Positions 34,191 through 43,961 of a DNA stretch of 51,426 bases are shown piece after piece. Every line of letters starts with the position of its first letter. The stretch's first letter is position 1. The translations under genes were made by a program, and so were the position numbers. Under the pieces are notes generated by a model. The model was given only the letters and a program-made list of their open reading frames with translations. It was not told the origin of the DNA and did not search any database. Origin of the DNA: Bacillota bacterium (GTDB taxonomy: Bacteria; Bacillota; Clostridia; Lachnospirales; Lachnospiraceae); NCBI GenBank assembly GCA_023437365.1, contig JAEZGK010000045.1, forward strand, positions 1 through 51,426. Direction: 5' to 3'.

Positions 34191-35657
34191 TTCTACCAGC
34201 CGTACCGGTATCTTAATTGTGATCACTGTGCCCTCTCCCTTTTTACTTTGAATATCGAGTCCATAAGGATTGCCGTAATTCAGCTTAATCCGTTTATTGA
34301 CATTGGCCAGGCCGAAACCGGTACTCTGTTCACTTCCGGGCATTTCAATTGCCCTTCGAAGCTCCTCCAGCTCCTCTTCCTCCATACCTATTCCGTTATC
34401 AATTACACGAAAACACAAGTCGTCGTCCAGTCTCTCACCGGCAACCGTTATTTTCCCTTTGGCCCTTAGCATTTTGATGCCATGGTATAAGGAGTTCTCA
34501 ACCAAGGGCTGTAGGGTTAACTTTAAAATCTGATATTGATACAGCTCCTCCGGAATGATGATCTCATAATCCAGAATATCACTATAGCGGGACTGCTGTA
34601 TCTGAAGGTAGCTTTTTATATGTATTTCCTCTTCCCTGATCGATATGAAGTCTCTACCCTTACTCACGGCCACTCTGAAAAACTCTGACAGGGATACCAC
34701 GATGTCGATCGCTTCCTTATTCTTGCTTCCCTCAATCAGCCAGATAATCGTGTCCAATGTATTATATAGAAAATGTGGATTAATCTGCGCCTGCAAAAGC
34801 TTCAGCTCCATATTTCTTAAGTTTTCCTGCTCCTGTTTGATGCTGTTCACCTGCTGTTCCAGCTTCATCGCCATGTCATTAAAGCTATCGGATAATACAG
34901 CCAACTCATCATGATTCTCGCAGGAGGTTCTGGTGGTAAAATCTCCTTTCGCAACCAATGCCGTCTTCTCACACAGCATACTGATCGGTTTTGTAATGCT
35001 TTCCGTCAATAGGGCATTCATCAGAAATGAGGCTATGATAATAGATCCCAAGGCGACAATCATTGTCAGAATAACCTTTGTTACCTGTTCGTTCAGACTC
35101 TGTCTGATAGCCTCAAAATTCTGTGTTTCATAATAGATATAATACTGGATTTCCTCCTGAAACAGTTCTGTCAGAATATAGATATCAGATTCCAACATTG
35201 CGATATTTTCTTCATAGTGACCGGTCTGTTCCAGATTATCACGTATTTCATTAATTCTATCCTCCAGCGTGTCAAGGTTCAACAGGATACGCTTGATCCA
35301 GCCAAGACTCTCCCTGCTGGTAGTGATTTCCCTAAGGTTTGAAAAATTGCTTCTTGCAGATTTTATCAATTCATACGGATTCTTTAAATCGTGATTATCA
35401 TCAATGGATTCGAAGGTTTCTGCTTCCACAACAATCTTATACATACTTTCGTCCATCTCAGACTTAAAATTGAGGTTGTAATTATTTGCAGCAGTAATCC
35501 TTCGCACAATCGTATCATATGCGGTGCTGTAGTTATGCAGCGCCGTAATCTGGTATACGGAAAGAATGATCATCGGTATGATAATGATTGCGGCTACCAG
35601 GATCAGCTTCAGACGCAGCGGGTATTTGATTAGTTTTTCATTCGTAGCTGTCCTCAT
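34185..35657 (-). CDS. YesM-type sensor histidine kinase
   Basis: A 490-residue membrane kinase. One membrane helix lies near residues 15-35, then an extracellular region of about 160 residues, a second helix near 195-217, a HAMP domain, and a His_kinase/HATPase pair with the phospho-His in INPHFLYNTLDTIIW, DNGIGM and GFGLANVNKRI. The order (few-helix, dCache-type outer part, LytS/YesM catalytic core) is usual for sugar-responsive systems in clostridia. It overlaps the response-regulator gene by 20 bp. Confidence 0.9.
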   Translation of the reverse strand: MRTATNEKLIKYPLRLKLILVAAIIIIPMIILSVYQITALHNYSTAYDTIVRRITAANNYNLNFKSEMDESMYKIVVEAETFESIDDNHDLKNPYELIKSARSNFSNLREITTSRESLGWIKRILLNLDTLEDRINEIRDNLEQTGHYEENIAMLESDIYILTELFQEEIQYYIYYETQNFEAIRQSLNEQVTKVILTMIVALGSIIIASFLMNALLTESITKPISMLCEKTALVAKGDFTTRTSCENHDELAVLSDSFNDMAMKLEQQVNSIKQEQENLRNMELKLLQAQINPHFLYNTLDTIIWLIEGSKNKEAIDIVVSLSEFFRVAVSKGRDFISIREEEIHIKSYLQIQQSRYSDILDYEIIIPEELYQYQILKLTLQPLVENSLYHGIKMLRAKGKITVAGERLDDDLCFRVIDNGIGMEEEELEELRRAIEMPGSEQSTGFGLANVNKRIKLNYGNPYGLDIQSKKGEGTVITIKIPVRLVEV

Positions 35658-37275
35658 TCTTCCCCTTTCCCTGCAGCCTGTATTCTGACGGCGTACAATT
35701 TTGTGTCTTCTTAAATATGTAGCTGAAATAATGAGAATCCAGATAACCTACCAAATATCCGATCTCAGTAATCTTCTTAGCGGAGCACCTCAAATACTCC
35801 TTTGCTTTTTCCATACGAATATCAGTCAGGTATTCGATAAAAGTCATCCCTGTTTCCTGATTGAACAAAGAGCTGAAGTAGTTTGGACTGATATTCACCT
35901 TGGAAGCAACGTTATCCAGAGTCAGATCACTCATGGAGTACCTAATGTGTATGTATTCCTTTGCTTTTTCTATGAGTACGGAATATCTCTTCTGGCTACT
36001 CATATTCCGAAGCTCAATTGCCTCCTTCAGAATGGACTTATAGAATTGACGGCAATCCTCCAGGCTGGTAAGCTGTTCGCATGAATCACTCATAAGCTTC
36101 AGACTGTTATCTATCTTCTCTTTGGAATATTTCAGATTCTTTAGAAATCTCATGATAGCAGAGTAACCGTCCATCATGATATACTGTCTAAACAGAGTGG
36201 AATTCATCGCACTGGCGTCAAAACCGTCAAAATATCTCTCTACGAATTCCTCCACATCCTGAATTGTTCCTCTCTTTAGGAATTCCTCCAGAAGAGTACG
36301 ATCCAGCTTTTCAAGATTCAGCTCGCTGACATTAACCCATTTTCCTATTTGATCTCTGATGTTATGTACCTCACGGTGGGACAAGAACTGATCACCACGT
36401 TCAAAGTAACGCATGGAAAAAGCTCTGTTCGCATCGAGATAGGACTGCTGAAGATCGCGGATACGATGTACAACTCTGCCTACTCCTCCAAAATAATGTA
36501 CTCTGCTGTCACAGATCTGAACCAGCAGCTGGCATAGTTCCTGTCTTAACGCTTCAATCTGCTCTTCGCTTTCTCCCAAGAGGATAAATGCCCATCCATC
36601 CATTCCGCGTTCAAACACCTTAATATCTGAGTATTTTCTCAAAGCATCCTGCATTCTGGCTTCGCATTGTACTATTTCGTTAGAATATTCATACATGTCC
36701 TCCTGAACTTTAAACTGAAACAGCATCACGCAAAAGACACTTGCTACCATATCGATACCAAGCTCCTCTTCCTGTTCTATGATTTGTGAAAGCGACATTT
36801 TTCCGCTGACTAATGCATTAAAGAAATCTTTTCTTTTTTCACCCTGCTTCTGATAAACCAGATGTTGATACTGCTCAAGTATCTGTTTATCTTTTCGTTC
36901 CTTTTCGATCGCTGCGGCAGCGTTTTTCACTGCTGCCAGAAGCTTATTGGAGGTGACGGGTTTGAGAAGATACTCTGTGATACCGATATCGATTGCCTGT
37001 TGTGCATAGCCGAAATCGCTATAGCCGCTGATAATGATTATCTTCAGCTGAGGCATCTCCTTCTTTAAAAGCTTACTCAGCTCGAGTCCATCCATAAAGG
37101 GCATCTTTATATCTGTAATAAGAACATCCGGCTGCTCTCTTAAAATCATCGGGTAAGCCAATTCGCCATCGCTTTCATCCCCGACAATCTCAAATCCTTC
37201 CTCTTCCCAGTGAATATTATTTTTAATCCCTTCTCTTAAGATAATTTCATCCTCTACCAAAAAAACCTTATACAT
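35638..37275 (-). CDS. AraC-type response regulator (YesN-like)
   Basis: A 545-residue DNA-binding regulator. The receiver (1-125) has D55 in LITDIKMPFMDG and the conserved Lys in LLKPVTS. A long central region (about 135-430) of unknown fold follows, and the C-terminus carries two AraC helix-turn-helix motifs (VASKVNISPNYFSSLFNQETG and IGYLVGYLDSHYFSYIFKKTQNCTPSEYR). It probably switches on the adjacent sugar ABC operon when the kinase sees sugar. GGGGG precedes the ATG. Confidence 0.9.
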   Translation of the reverse strand: MYKVFLVEDEIILREGIKNNIHWEEEGFEIVGDESDGELAYPMILREQPDVLITDIKMPFMDGLELSKLLKKEMPQLKIIIISGYSDFGYAQQAIDIGITEYLLKPVTSNKLLAAVKNAAAAIEKERKDKQILEQYQHLVYQKQGEKRKDFFNALVSGKMSLSQIIEQEEELGIDMVASVFCVMLFQFKVQEDMYEYSNEIVQCEARMQDALRKYSDIKVFERGMDGWAFILLGESEEQIEALRQELCQLLVQICDSRVHYFGGVGRVVHRIRDLQQSYLDANRAFSMRYFERGDQFLSHREVHNIRDQIGKWVNVSELNLEKLDRTLLEEFLKRGTIQDVEEFVERYFDGFDASAMNSTLFRQYIMMDGYSAIMRFLKNLKYSKEKIDNSLKLMSDSCEQLTSLEDCRQFYKSILKEAIELRNMSSQKRYSVLIEKAKEYIHIRYSMSDLTLDNVASKVNISPNYFSSLFNQETGMTFIEYLTDIRMEKAKEYLRCSAKKITEIGYLVGYLDSHYFSYIFKKTQNCTPSEYRLQGKGKNEDSYE

Positions 37276-37405
37276 ATTTCCCCCTGAACACTATATATTT
37301 TTAACTGCTTGCTGATCTGTCTGAGTCATAAGGTCGGCTGTAGAAAATTAAAAAATTTATCAATATAAATAATCATACCATAATTTCTTACTATTGGGTA
37401 AAATA

Positions 37406-37449
37406 TTTAAAACACACCTATGGAACAAGCTTATGCTCCATAGGTGTGT
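37406..37449 (-). terminator. Terminator after the small alpha/beta hydrolase gene
   Basis: ACACACCTATGGA (37412-37424) and TCCATAGGTGTGT (37437-37449) form a 13-bp stem, followed on the minus strand by TTTTAAAT. Confidence 0.8.
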
Positions 37450-37461
37450 GCACTTCAATCG

Positions 37462-38211
37462 TTATTCCTCTACTGTCAGGCAGAGGTCAGCAATTGCCTG
37501 AGCGGTATCCGTCTGCTGCTGTTCAGAAGAAATATCCGCTTCACCGTCTCCCTTTTGTGGTCCATAGCAGCCAAAGCCTGCATGATTGCCTCCCTCAATC
37601 ACCTTCTCGGTGTAATCTACAGGTAGATTGCTTTTATATTTCAGATAGGAGTCTTTGTTCAGAACGCCGTCTTTACTGCCATAGAGACTCAATACCTTTA
37701 AGCCGTTCGTGGTCAGATCAGCTGTTGAATATGATGCCAGAAGAACCAGTCCTTTGAACCTATCACTACTCTTCGAGGCATAGCTTGCTGCCATACTTCC
37801 GCCTAGCGAATGTCCGCCTATATACCATTGCTGTATTTCTGAGTAGTCCACAAGATAGGTATCAGCCGCGTTACTATCAAATACCGCCAGATTGAAGGGC
37901 ATCTTAGGCAAGATGCATAGGATCCCCTTATGTGCTATTTTGATCATTAGCGGTGCATAAGCAGAATATTCTACCTTTCCTCCAGGATAAAAGATAAGTG
38001 CAGCTTCGGCATTACCCGGATCAAATATCATCGCTCCATCCTTACTTGATATATCTATTCCTCCTGCAAGGATGGATGCCTCGATTACAGAAGCATCTGC
38101 GTGATAATAATTAGATGTGTAGATCATAAATGAACCAATGATTATCAGGAGAAATGCCGTAAGGCCAATGATTATTTTCTTTCCTAAGTTCCTTCTCTTA
38201 TTCATATTCAT
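37462..38211 (-). CDS. Membrane-anchored alpha/beta hydrolase
   Basis: A 249-residue hydrolase with one N-terminal hydrophobic helix (about residues 11-31) that acts as an uncleaved anchor or signal. The catalytic region shows an oxyanion block (ALIFYPGGKVEYSAYAP), the nucleophile elbow GGHSLGGSMA and a His in GGNHAGFGCYG; the acidic residue is likely in YGSKDGVL. It resembles dienelactone-hydrolase-like proteins. ATG 38211 has AGGAG 7 bases upstream, preferred over 38247. It follows the ABC permease gene by about 110 bp on the same strand. Confidence 0.78.
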   Translation of the reverse strand: MNMNKRRNLGKKIIIGLTAFLLIIIGSFMIYTSNYYHADASVIEASILAGGIDISSKDGAMIFDPGNAEAALIFYPGGKVEYSAYAPLMIKIAHKGILCILPKMPFNLAVFDSNAADTYLVDYSEIQQWYIGGHSLGGSMAASYASKSSDRFKGLVLLASYSTADLTTNGLKVLSLYGSKDGVLNKDSYLKYKSNLPVDYTEKVIEGGNHAGFGCYGPQKGDGEADISSEQQQTDTAQAIADLCLTVEE

Positions 38212-38320
38212 TACATCACTCCTACTATTCGTTCTATCCTGATCCATTCAGACACGCCAAAGGTTATCCTGAATTCCCTCATTTTATCTATTGTAACATG
38301 GAGGCTCATATTTTTCCACA

Positions 38321-40708
38321 CTATACCTCTTGAATCATCTCACACGGTACGATCTTTCGAATCTGAGCAGAGCAGAGAACCGCAATCAGTTCTGCCCATA
38401 AGCCAATCACCACTGCAACACCAAGCATATCCAAGGGATTAAGCTTCATACTGCATTTTTGTATTCCAAAGGCTGAAATACATGCTGTCATGGAAGGATT
38501 TATGCCAAACCATGCTACAATACCTCCCACGCTTGCTCCGATTAGTACAACCGGTAGATAACTCAACGTTGTCTGCATTATCAGCTGTCGGGTCGTATAT
38601 CCTAATGCTTTATAGATACCAAGCAGTTTCTTATCTCGAACCAGCTGTGTTTTAATTAGTAGTAGCAGAAGCATAGCGATGACAAATATTACTGTAATTA
38701 ATAGCACTACACACATATTACTCATGGCGGTAGAGATTGATTTCATAGCTGCTGATAAATAGTCAAGAAAACTATATGCATCGACCTTTTGCTCAGATAA
38801 TCGGGCCTCTATTTCCGTTAGTGCTTCCTTGACATCCGTTCCCTCCTCCAAATAAAGATAGAGAGCTATCGGAACAAAATCCTTATTCAGTCTCTTCATG
38901 CCTTCCTTCGTAATCATCGCTTTTTTACCAAGGTTCGTAATCCCCTGGCTAATGCCGACTACCAGGTAATCCTTACTCTTACCATTCAATTCAAGGTAAA
39001 TAACATCTCCAAGCGTTGCATCCAGTCGATCCAATATCATTGATGTCAGCATGATTTCATTATCATATTCCGGTCGCTTCCCCTCTACCAGATTATCTGT
39101 GGTTAAACCACTCATATCATCATAGATATCACAATTTGCAGAAATCTCATTTTCACCGTTTCTTAGCTTCATATCAATATTGGAGTATTCCAGGATCTGT
39201 CTGATGCCCTTCATCGAAGACAATTTCTGTTTCGATTGATTAAGAAATTCTGTTAAATCTTCTGTGGTATTCTCTGTTGCTTCAACAGTTATCTCGTGTG
39301 TCTCAAGACCCGTTAACTGTATCAAGGTATCAGTTTCTAATACTAAGTTCTTATAAACACTTACTGTCACATTGGCACAAAAAGAAAGCACTACGACAAT
39401 GAGACAGATTATTATGTTTTTCTTCTTGTTATAAAGAATATTTTTCAATCCGATGGACAGATTTAGCGGAAGGTCAACCGCATCCAGTCTAATATGATTC
39501 TTTCTAAAATTATGTGTATTGATTCCATTACGCATGGCATCAAGGGGTGTTATGCTCTTATATTTATGGGAACTTATGATAGCAGCCAAGAGAATTAACA
39601 TAATTGTGATTAATGTACTGAATAATGCACTTCTGATATCAAATCCCATGTTCCATCTCAGCCCGATTGAGGCGGATATAAGTTTGCCTATCGCTTTTGT
39701 TGCAACTGTTGCGCCCAAAAATCCAGCTATGATGCCTACGATACTAATCATTAAGAATTCACATAATGTGGCTGTCCTCAATTGCCTACTGGTATAACCC
39801 GATGCCTCCAGCATTCCAATATTCTTCATATTACTTTCGATAGAATTGCTCACATTAAAAAAGAGGATAATCAAGGCAATTAATATCAGGAGAATCGCAA
39901 ATACTGTCAATATTCCCATCAATATATTTGCCGTGATTGTGGCTCCGACCCGCATCGTAACATAATTAACAGCGAAGTTATTCATATACTGGAAATCTGT
40001 AACTTGATCAATCAGCATCTGTGTTGCATTGACTTCAAACTTTTCCTTATCGTAACCCTCTTTTAATATCGCGCGGAAAATAGTAGCCTCCCCACCCCAG
40101 ATATCGGCATATTTTTCGAGGCAGGCTTTAGATAGAAAGCATTTCTCCATAGGTACATTGCTGGGTGTGGAAAACATAACATCTTCAGAAAAGCCGTAGA
40201 CTTCAAATTGATAGCTACTGTCCTTATACATCAAAATAAGTATATCGCCTGTTTTATAACCCATTCCCACCTTCATATAGTAGGGAATGATAATAGAATT
40301 TTCCTTCCATTCACGACCTTGATCAATTACCTTCATCCTTGAAATATTTCTATTTGCATCCTTATCCTGAAACAAAAAGGCTATTTGCTGTGCATCCTCT
40401 TGTTTTTCATTTCCATTATAAAATTTTGAACTGGGTAAAAGAATTCCCCTCTCGTTTTCACATTCTGCAACTTCTTCCCGGTTCTTAAGAAGTGTATCAA
40501 TTGTATCAACATCTGTACTAGGTGTAATTAGTAAATAATCTGCTCCATTGATAGACTCATTCTGGTAATCAATCACTTGATCCAAATTAGAAAGAACTGA
40601 AATACCAGTATATAATAACAATAATGATAAGGCAACCAATAAAAACAGTATCAAAGCATTAGCTTTTTTCTTCTTTATATTGTCTCTCGCAATCAGAAGC
40701 ACTCCCAT
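38321..40708 (-). CDS. FtsX/MacB-type ABC permease
   Basis: A 795-residue permease with eight clear hydrophobic helices: one at residues about 15-36, three in the middle (about 262-390), one near 435-455 and three at the C-terminus (about 670-785). Two FtsX-type domains and two outer loops give the shape of MacB/YtrF-like mechanotransmitters that remove or sense peptides and lipids. ATG 40708 follows the ATPase TAA by one base, with GGGGTGG upstream; the in-frame start at 40726 lies inside the ATPase gene. It forms one transporter with that ATPase. Confidence 0.85.
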   Translation of the reverse strand: MGVLLIARDNIKKKKANALILFLLVALSLLLLYTGISVLSNLDQVIDYQNESINGADYLLITPSTDVDTIDTLLKNREEVAECENERGILLPSSKFYNGNEKQEDAQQIAFLFQDKDANRNISRMKVIDQGREWKENSIIIPYYMKVGMGYKTGDILILMYKDSSYQFEVYGFSEDVMFSTPSNVPMEKCFLSKACLEKYADIWGGEATIFRAILKEGYDKEKFEVNATQMLIDQVTDFQYMNNFAVNYVTMRVGATITANILMGILTVFAILLILIALIILFFNVSNSIESNMKNIGMLEASGYTSRQLRTATLCEFLMISIVGIIAGFLGATVATKAIGKLISASIGLRWNMGFDIRSALFSTLITIMLILLAAIISSHKYKSITPLDAMRNGINTHNFRKNHIRLDAVDLPLNLSIGLKNILYNKKKNIIICLIVVVLSFCANVTVSVYKNLVLETDTLIQLTGLETHEITVEATENTTEDLTEFLNQSKQKLSSMKGIRQILEYSNIDMKLRNGENEISANCDIYDDMSGLTTDNLVEGKRPEYDNEIMLTSMILDRLDATLGDVIYLELNGKSKDYLVVGISQGITNLGKKAMITKEGMKRLNKDFVPIALYLYLEEGTDVKEALTEIEARLSEQKVDAYSFLDYLSAAMKSISTAMSNMCVVLLITVIFVIAMLLLLLIKTQLVRDKKLLGIYKALGYTTRQLIMQTTLSYLPVVLIGASVGGIVAWFGINPSMTACISAFGIQKCSMKLNPLDMLGVAVVIGLWAELIAVLCSAQIRKIVPCEMIQEV

Positions 40709-40709
40709 A

Positions 40710-41465
40710 TTACCACCCCATCTCATTCAGGAAATGCTTCAGTTTCTCATGTCTTTCGCCATCCTTTGATACATACTTACCAAGGTTTATCTCATCCAGA
40801 ATCACACCGTCCTTCAGATAAAGCACTCTGTTCCCTCTTCTGGCTGCTCTCACATCATGAGTTACCATAACAATCGTCTGTCCCTGCTCATTCAAATCCG
40901 TAAGAATATCCAGCACATTGGTGGTGTTACTTGAATTCAATGCTCCTGTAGGCTCATCTGCAAACAGAATGGCCGGAGAATTAATAATCCCGCGAATCAG
41001 TGCCACACGCTGCGCTTCGCCACCGGATAATTGTGTCGGATATTTGTGAAACACTTCTTCTGATAAGCCAGCCCGCAACAGCAGACTCTTTGCTCTTTCA
41101 GCAATCGTTTTTCTGTTCTTACATGTCAGCAATCCACTCACCATGATATTGTCTAGAACACTCATTGTATCATTCAAGAAATTTTGCTGAAATACAAAAC
41201 CGCAATTCTTTCTGCGAAATACAGCAAGTTTATCATTCGAATATTTTGAAACATCCTCACCATTGATACAGGTATTGCCCAAGGTCGGTCGATCCATTCC
41301 CGAGAGTGTATATAACAGAGTGCTCTTCCCCGATCCGGAATTCCCCATAATGACTGTGAAATCTCCTTTATGAATCGTTATGTTTAAGTTTTTTAATACA
41401 TGCTGCTGAACGCTTTCATTTGAAAATGTTTTACATAAATCCTTTGCTACAAGAATACTTTCCAT
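40710..41465 (-). CDS. ABC ATPase of the MacB/LolD type
   Basis: A 251-residue ATPase with Walker A GNSGSGKST, Q-loop FQQNFLN, signature LSGGEAQRVALIRG, Walker B ILFADEPTGALN and switch His in VTHDVRA. GALNSSNT after Walker B is typical of the LolD/MacB group. ATG 41465 has AAAGGG 9 bases upstream; ATG 41474 has it directly adjacent and is less likely. Its gene is immediately followed by the FtsX permease. The two-component genes lie just upstream, a common layout for antibiotic-peptide modules. Confidence 0.88.
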   Translation of the reverse strand: MESILVAKDLCKTFSNESVQQHVLKNLNITIHKGDFTVIMGNSGSGKSTLLYTLSGMDRPTLGNTCINGEDVSKYSNDKLAVFRRKNCGFVFQQNFLNDTMSVLDNIMVSGLLTCKNRKTIAERAKSLLLRAGLSEEVFHKYPTQLSGGEAQRVALIRGIINSPAILFADEPTGALNSSNTTNVLDILTDLNEQGQTIVMVTHDVRAARRGNRVLYLKDGVILDEINLGKYVSKDGERHEKLKHFLNEMGW

Positions 41466-41534
41466 ACTTTTCATCCCTTTCCCTAGTTCCGATACAACAA
41501 ATTATCATAACAAAGTGTCAGTTACCTGATACTT

Positions 41535-41631
41535 TCGCGCCCGAGCGAGCTGCGTAGCAACAAACTACCTCTCCGCGAGGTGCGCTTCCTGCGGAGCATT
41601 AATTCATAGGACACAATTTCCTATGAATTAA
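41535..41631. repeat. GC-rich, hairpin-rich stretch between kinase and ABC genes
   Basis: TTAATTCATAGGA (41599-41611) and TCCTATGAATTAA (41619-41631) form a perfect 13-bp stem. Next to it lies a stretch (41535-41600) clearly richer in GC than its surroundings, with CTCCGC...GCGGAG arms. No T-run follows. It may be a protein-binding site, an mRNA element or a short dispersed repeat. Confidence 0.6.
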
Positions 41632-41762
41632 CATAAGCCATGATCTTATGACCATGACTTTATTATAATCACCTATTATTAAATAGTCTTTTACTGACTC
41701 TTGCCTATTCCTTAACTAATCCTTACATTTTGAGCAGTCAGAACAATTCGATGCTTTCACAA

Positions 41763-43016
41763 TTATACTTTTCGTATAAACAGATTTACTACAAAGCCTT
41801 GATCGGTATAGCATTCAAACCCACCCCTCATGTTTTCCATAAAATATTTTACTAAAAACAATCCAAGTCCGGTCCCACTTTTTCCTTTCCCATTTTTTCC
41901 TCGGTAAAACTTTTCAGTAACCATCGGAAGCTCCTCTTCCGAAACACCGTCACCATAATCCCGTATCTCTACAATAATACCCTCGGCTTGATTTTTAAAT
42001 GAAACATCGATCTGCGTCCCCGCATATTTATAGGAATTATTCACGATGTTATCAATCACTTGCTTTAGCCTCAAGGTATCCATATACACGAGGCATTCCG
42101 GAATTGCATTTAGCACATTAATCGTTCCGTAATACTTCAGTTCATCAAACATAGTTACAATGGAAGTGGATAATTGCTCTTCCGGCTCGACCTTAAGGTT
42201 CTCCATCTCTTCCAAGGTAGCATGAAACATATTACTAATCAATTGATCAATCATATCCGCTTTCTGCTCAATCATACCAAGCTTTTCCAACATATCACTC
42301 GGGTTTCCCTGATCCTGACGAAGGTTTTTAGCCTTTAATACATCACAGGTGGCTTTGATGATTGCTATCGGCGTCTTCATATCATGGGATAACTCGGCTA
42401 CGAGTTCTTTCTTGCTTACATTGGCACGGTATTCATTATCCTTCGCCTTCTGTAATTCCTCTCTCATGATATCGAAGCTTTCAGTAAATATACCAAAATA
42501 GTTCCCCTTTGACATCTCAAGCGGGACTTTCAAATTACCCTTTGCTACTTCAGCAGCAAAGGATTTCAGCTTACGAAATGGCCTGATATAATAATAGAAA
42601 ATTATGCCCATCAATACATATCCAGCTAAGAGAACACAAGCATAACTCAGTATCATCCGTCTTCTAACCATAGAATGTAGCGAATTGAATAATTTCCTTT
42701 CACCGGAGAATACTATTTTCCCGAATAAAGTATTATCAACTTCATAATCCATAAGGATTTTACTTTCTTTTATCGCTGCCATCACTTGGCTTTGGTAATC
42801 TTCATCTGATTTTAATAGGATTTCACAATCATACTGTTCCTCGACTGTCTTGGGTTCTCCACCCTTCCTCAGCTCAGACAGGACCTGTTGATAGCTTTCA
42901 TTCAAGCTTATGACATCAACTGTACGATACGAGGAAGCCTGTGTCTGTAGATAATTCATTAGGAACAGAAGGCCTACCAGCATTGTAAAAACAATTGCAA
43001 TATTTCTTAGTTTCAT
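41763..43016 (-). CDS. Sensor histidine kinase near the FtsX ABC module
   Basis: A 417-residue kinase with a first helix near residues 4-22, an outer region of about 105 residues, a second helix near 127-150, a HAMP-like linker, H in AELSHDMKTPIAI and an ATPase domain (DNIVNNSYKYAG, DYGDGV, GTGLGLFL). The sizeable outer domain separates it from the short-loop BceS type, so it may sense its ligand directly. ATG 43016 overlaps the regulator stop as ATGA, which gives translational coupling. Confidence 0.88.
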   Translation of the reverse strand: MKLRNIAIVFTMLVGLLFLMNYLQTQASSYRTVDVISLNESYQQVLSELRKGGEPKTVEEQYDCEILLKSDEDYQSQVMAAIKESKILMDYEVDNTLFGKIVFSGERKLFNSLHSMVRRRMILSYACVLLAGYVLMGIIFYYYIRPFRKLKSFAAEVAKGNLKVPLEMSKGNYFGIFTESFDIMREELQKAKDNEYRANVSKKELVAELSHDMKTPIAIIKATCDVLKAKNLRQDQGNPSDMLEKLGMIEQKADMIDQLISNMFHATLEEMENLKVEPEEQLSTSIVTMFDELKYYGTINVLNAIPECLVYMDTLRLKQVIDNIVNNSYKYAGTQIDVSFKNQAEGIIVEIRDYGDGVSEEELPMVTEKFYRGKNGKGKSGTGLGLFLVKYFMENMRGGFECYTDQGFVVNLFIRKV

Positions 43017-43687
43017 AATTCCAGCATATACCCCGTTCCCCAAATTGTTTTGATCAGTTTCGGATCATTTGGATTATCCTCGATTTTCTCTCGTAATCTC
43101 CGAATATGTACATTGAGTGTTCCGTCGCTGAAAAAGGTGTCACCCCACACTTTATTAAATAGCTGTTCTTTGGTAACAATATTATTCTTATTCTCAAATA
43201 ATATCTGAAATAGCCTAAATTCCTTTGCCTTTAACTGAATCTCCCTACCATTGACATGAAGCCGCATGGTTCCTTCCTCTATGAGTAAGCCTTTACTCTC
43301 TTTCACTCCGGTTTGCTCATGATTCATCCTACGCTTCATTGTAATCTTCACTTTGGCCAAAAGCACACTTAAGGAATACGGCTTTTTGATATAATCATCC
43401 CCACCAATATTGAGTGCAATCAGTACATCATCATCACTTTGTCTCGCACTAATGAATAAAATCGGGATATCCGACTCCTGACGGATCTTCTTACAAATAT
43501 GAAATCCACTTTCTTCCTTCAGATTAATATCCATCAAAAGAACATCTACTTGATTCTCTCTTAAAAACAGTTCACACTCCAAGGCTGTTTCAACATAAGC
43601 ACAGGAGACATCAAACATCTGAAAATACTCACAGGTCATTTTAGCCAAATCCGTTTCATCATCAACGATCAAGCAATTATAATGCAC
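43013..43687 (-). CDS. OmpR-family response regulator
   Basis: A 224-residue regulator with a receiver (DDE near residue 10, phospho-Asp in LLMDINLKEESG, Lys in YIKKPYS) and a C-terminal winged helix (LFNKVWGDTFFSDGTLNVHIRRLREKI). GTG 43687 has GGAGG 7 bases upstream; the ATG at 43705 would place that site inside the gene, so GTG is chosen. With the kinase it probably controls the FtsX-ABC genes downstream. Confidence 0.9.
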   Translation of the reverse strand: MHYNCLIVDDETDLAKMTCEYFQMFDVSCAYVETALECELFLRENQVDVLLMDINLKEESGFHICKKIRQESDIPILFISARQSDDDVLIALNIGGDDYIKKPYSLSVLLAKVKITMKRRMNHEQTGVKESKGLLIEEGTMRLHVNGREIQLKAKEFRLFQILFENKNNIVTKEQLFNKVWGDTFFSDGTLNVHIRRLREKIEDNPNDPKLIKTIWGTGYMLEL

Positions 43688-43835
43688 AATCCCACCTCCA
43701 ATCAATTAATGTTATTATACCAAATAGCCTGCCGCCTGCCAATCTTCAAAATAAAACACTGGAACGATCAAATATCCGGCAGGAATAGTTGGCAGAGCTT
43801 CTGGATTGCCCCGATAAAACTCAGTAATATACATA

Positions 43836-43892
43836 TCGTATAAAAATGCATGTATTCGCAGATAAACCGATCTCCTGGGAACACATGCATTT
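43836..43892 (-). terminator. Terminator after the Fe-alcohol dehydrogenase
   Basis: AAATGCATGT (43844-43853) and ACATGCATTT (43883-43892) form a 10-bp stem with a 29-base loop; the minus-strand 3' side continues TTATAC. Confidence 0.6.
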
Positions 43893-43961
43893 ATGACTAT
43901 TCGATATCTCTTTCTATGTTATTCTGTTAATCAAAACACTTCTGATAAAGCTCTCTTTTCA

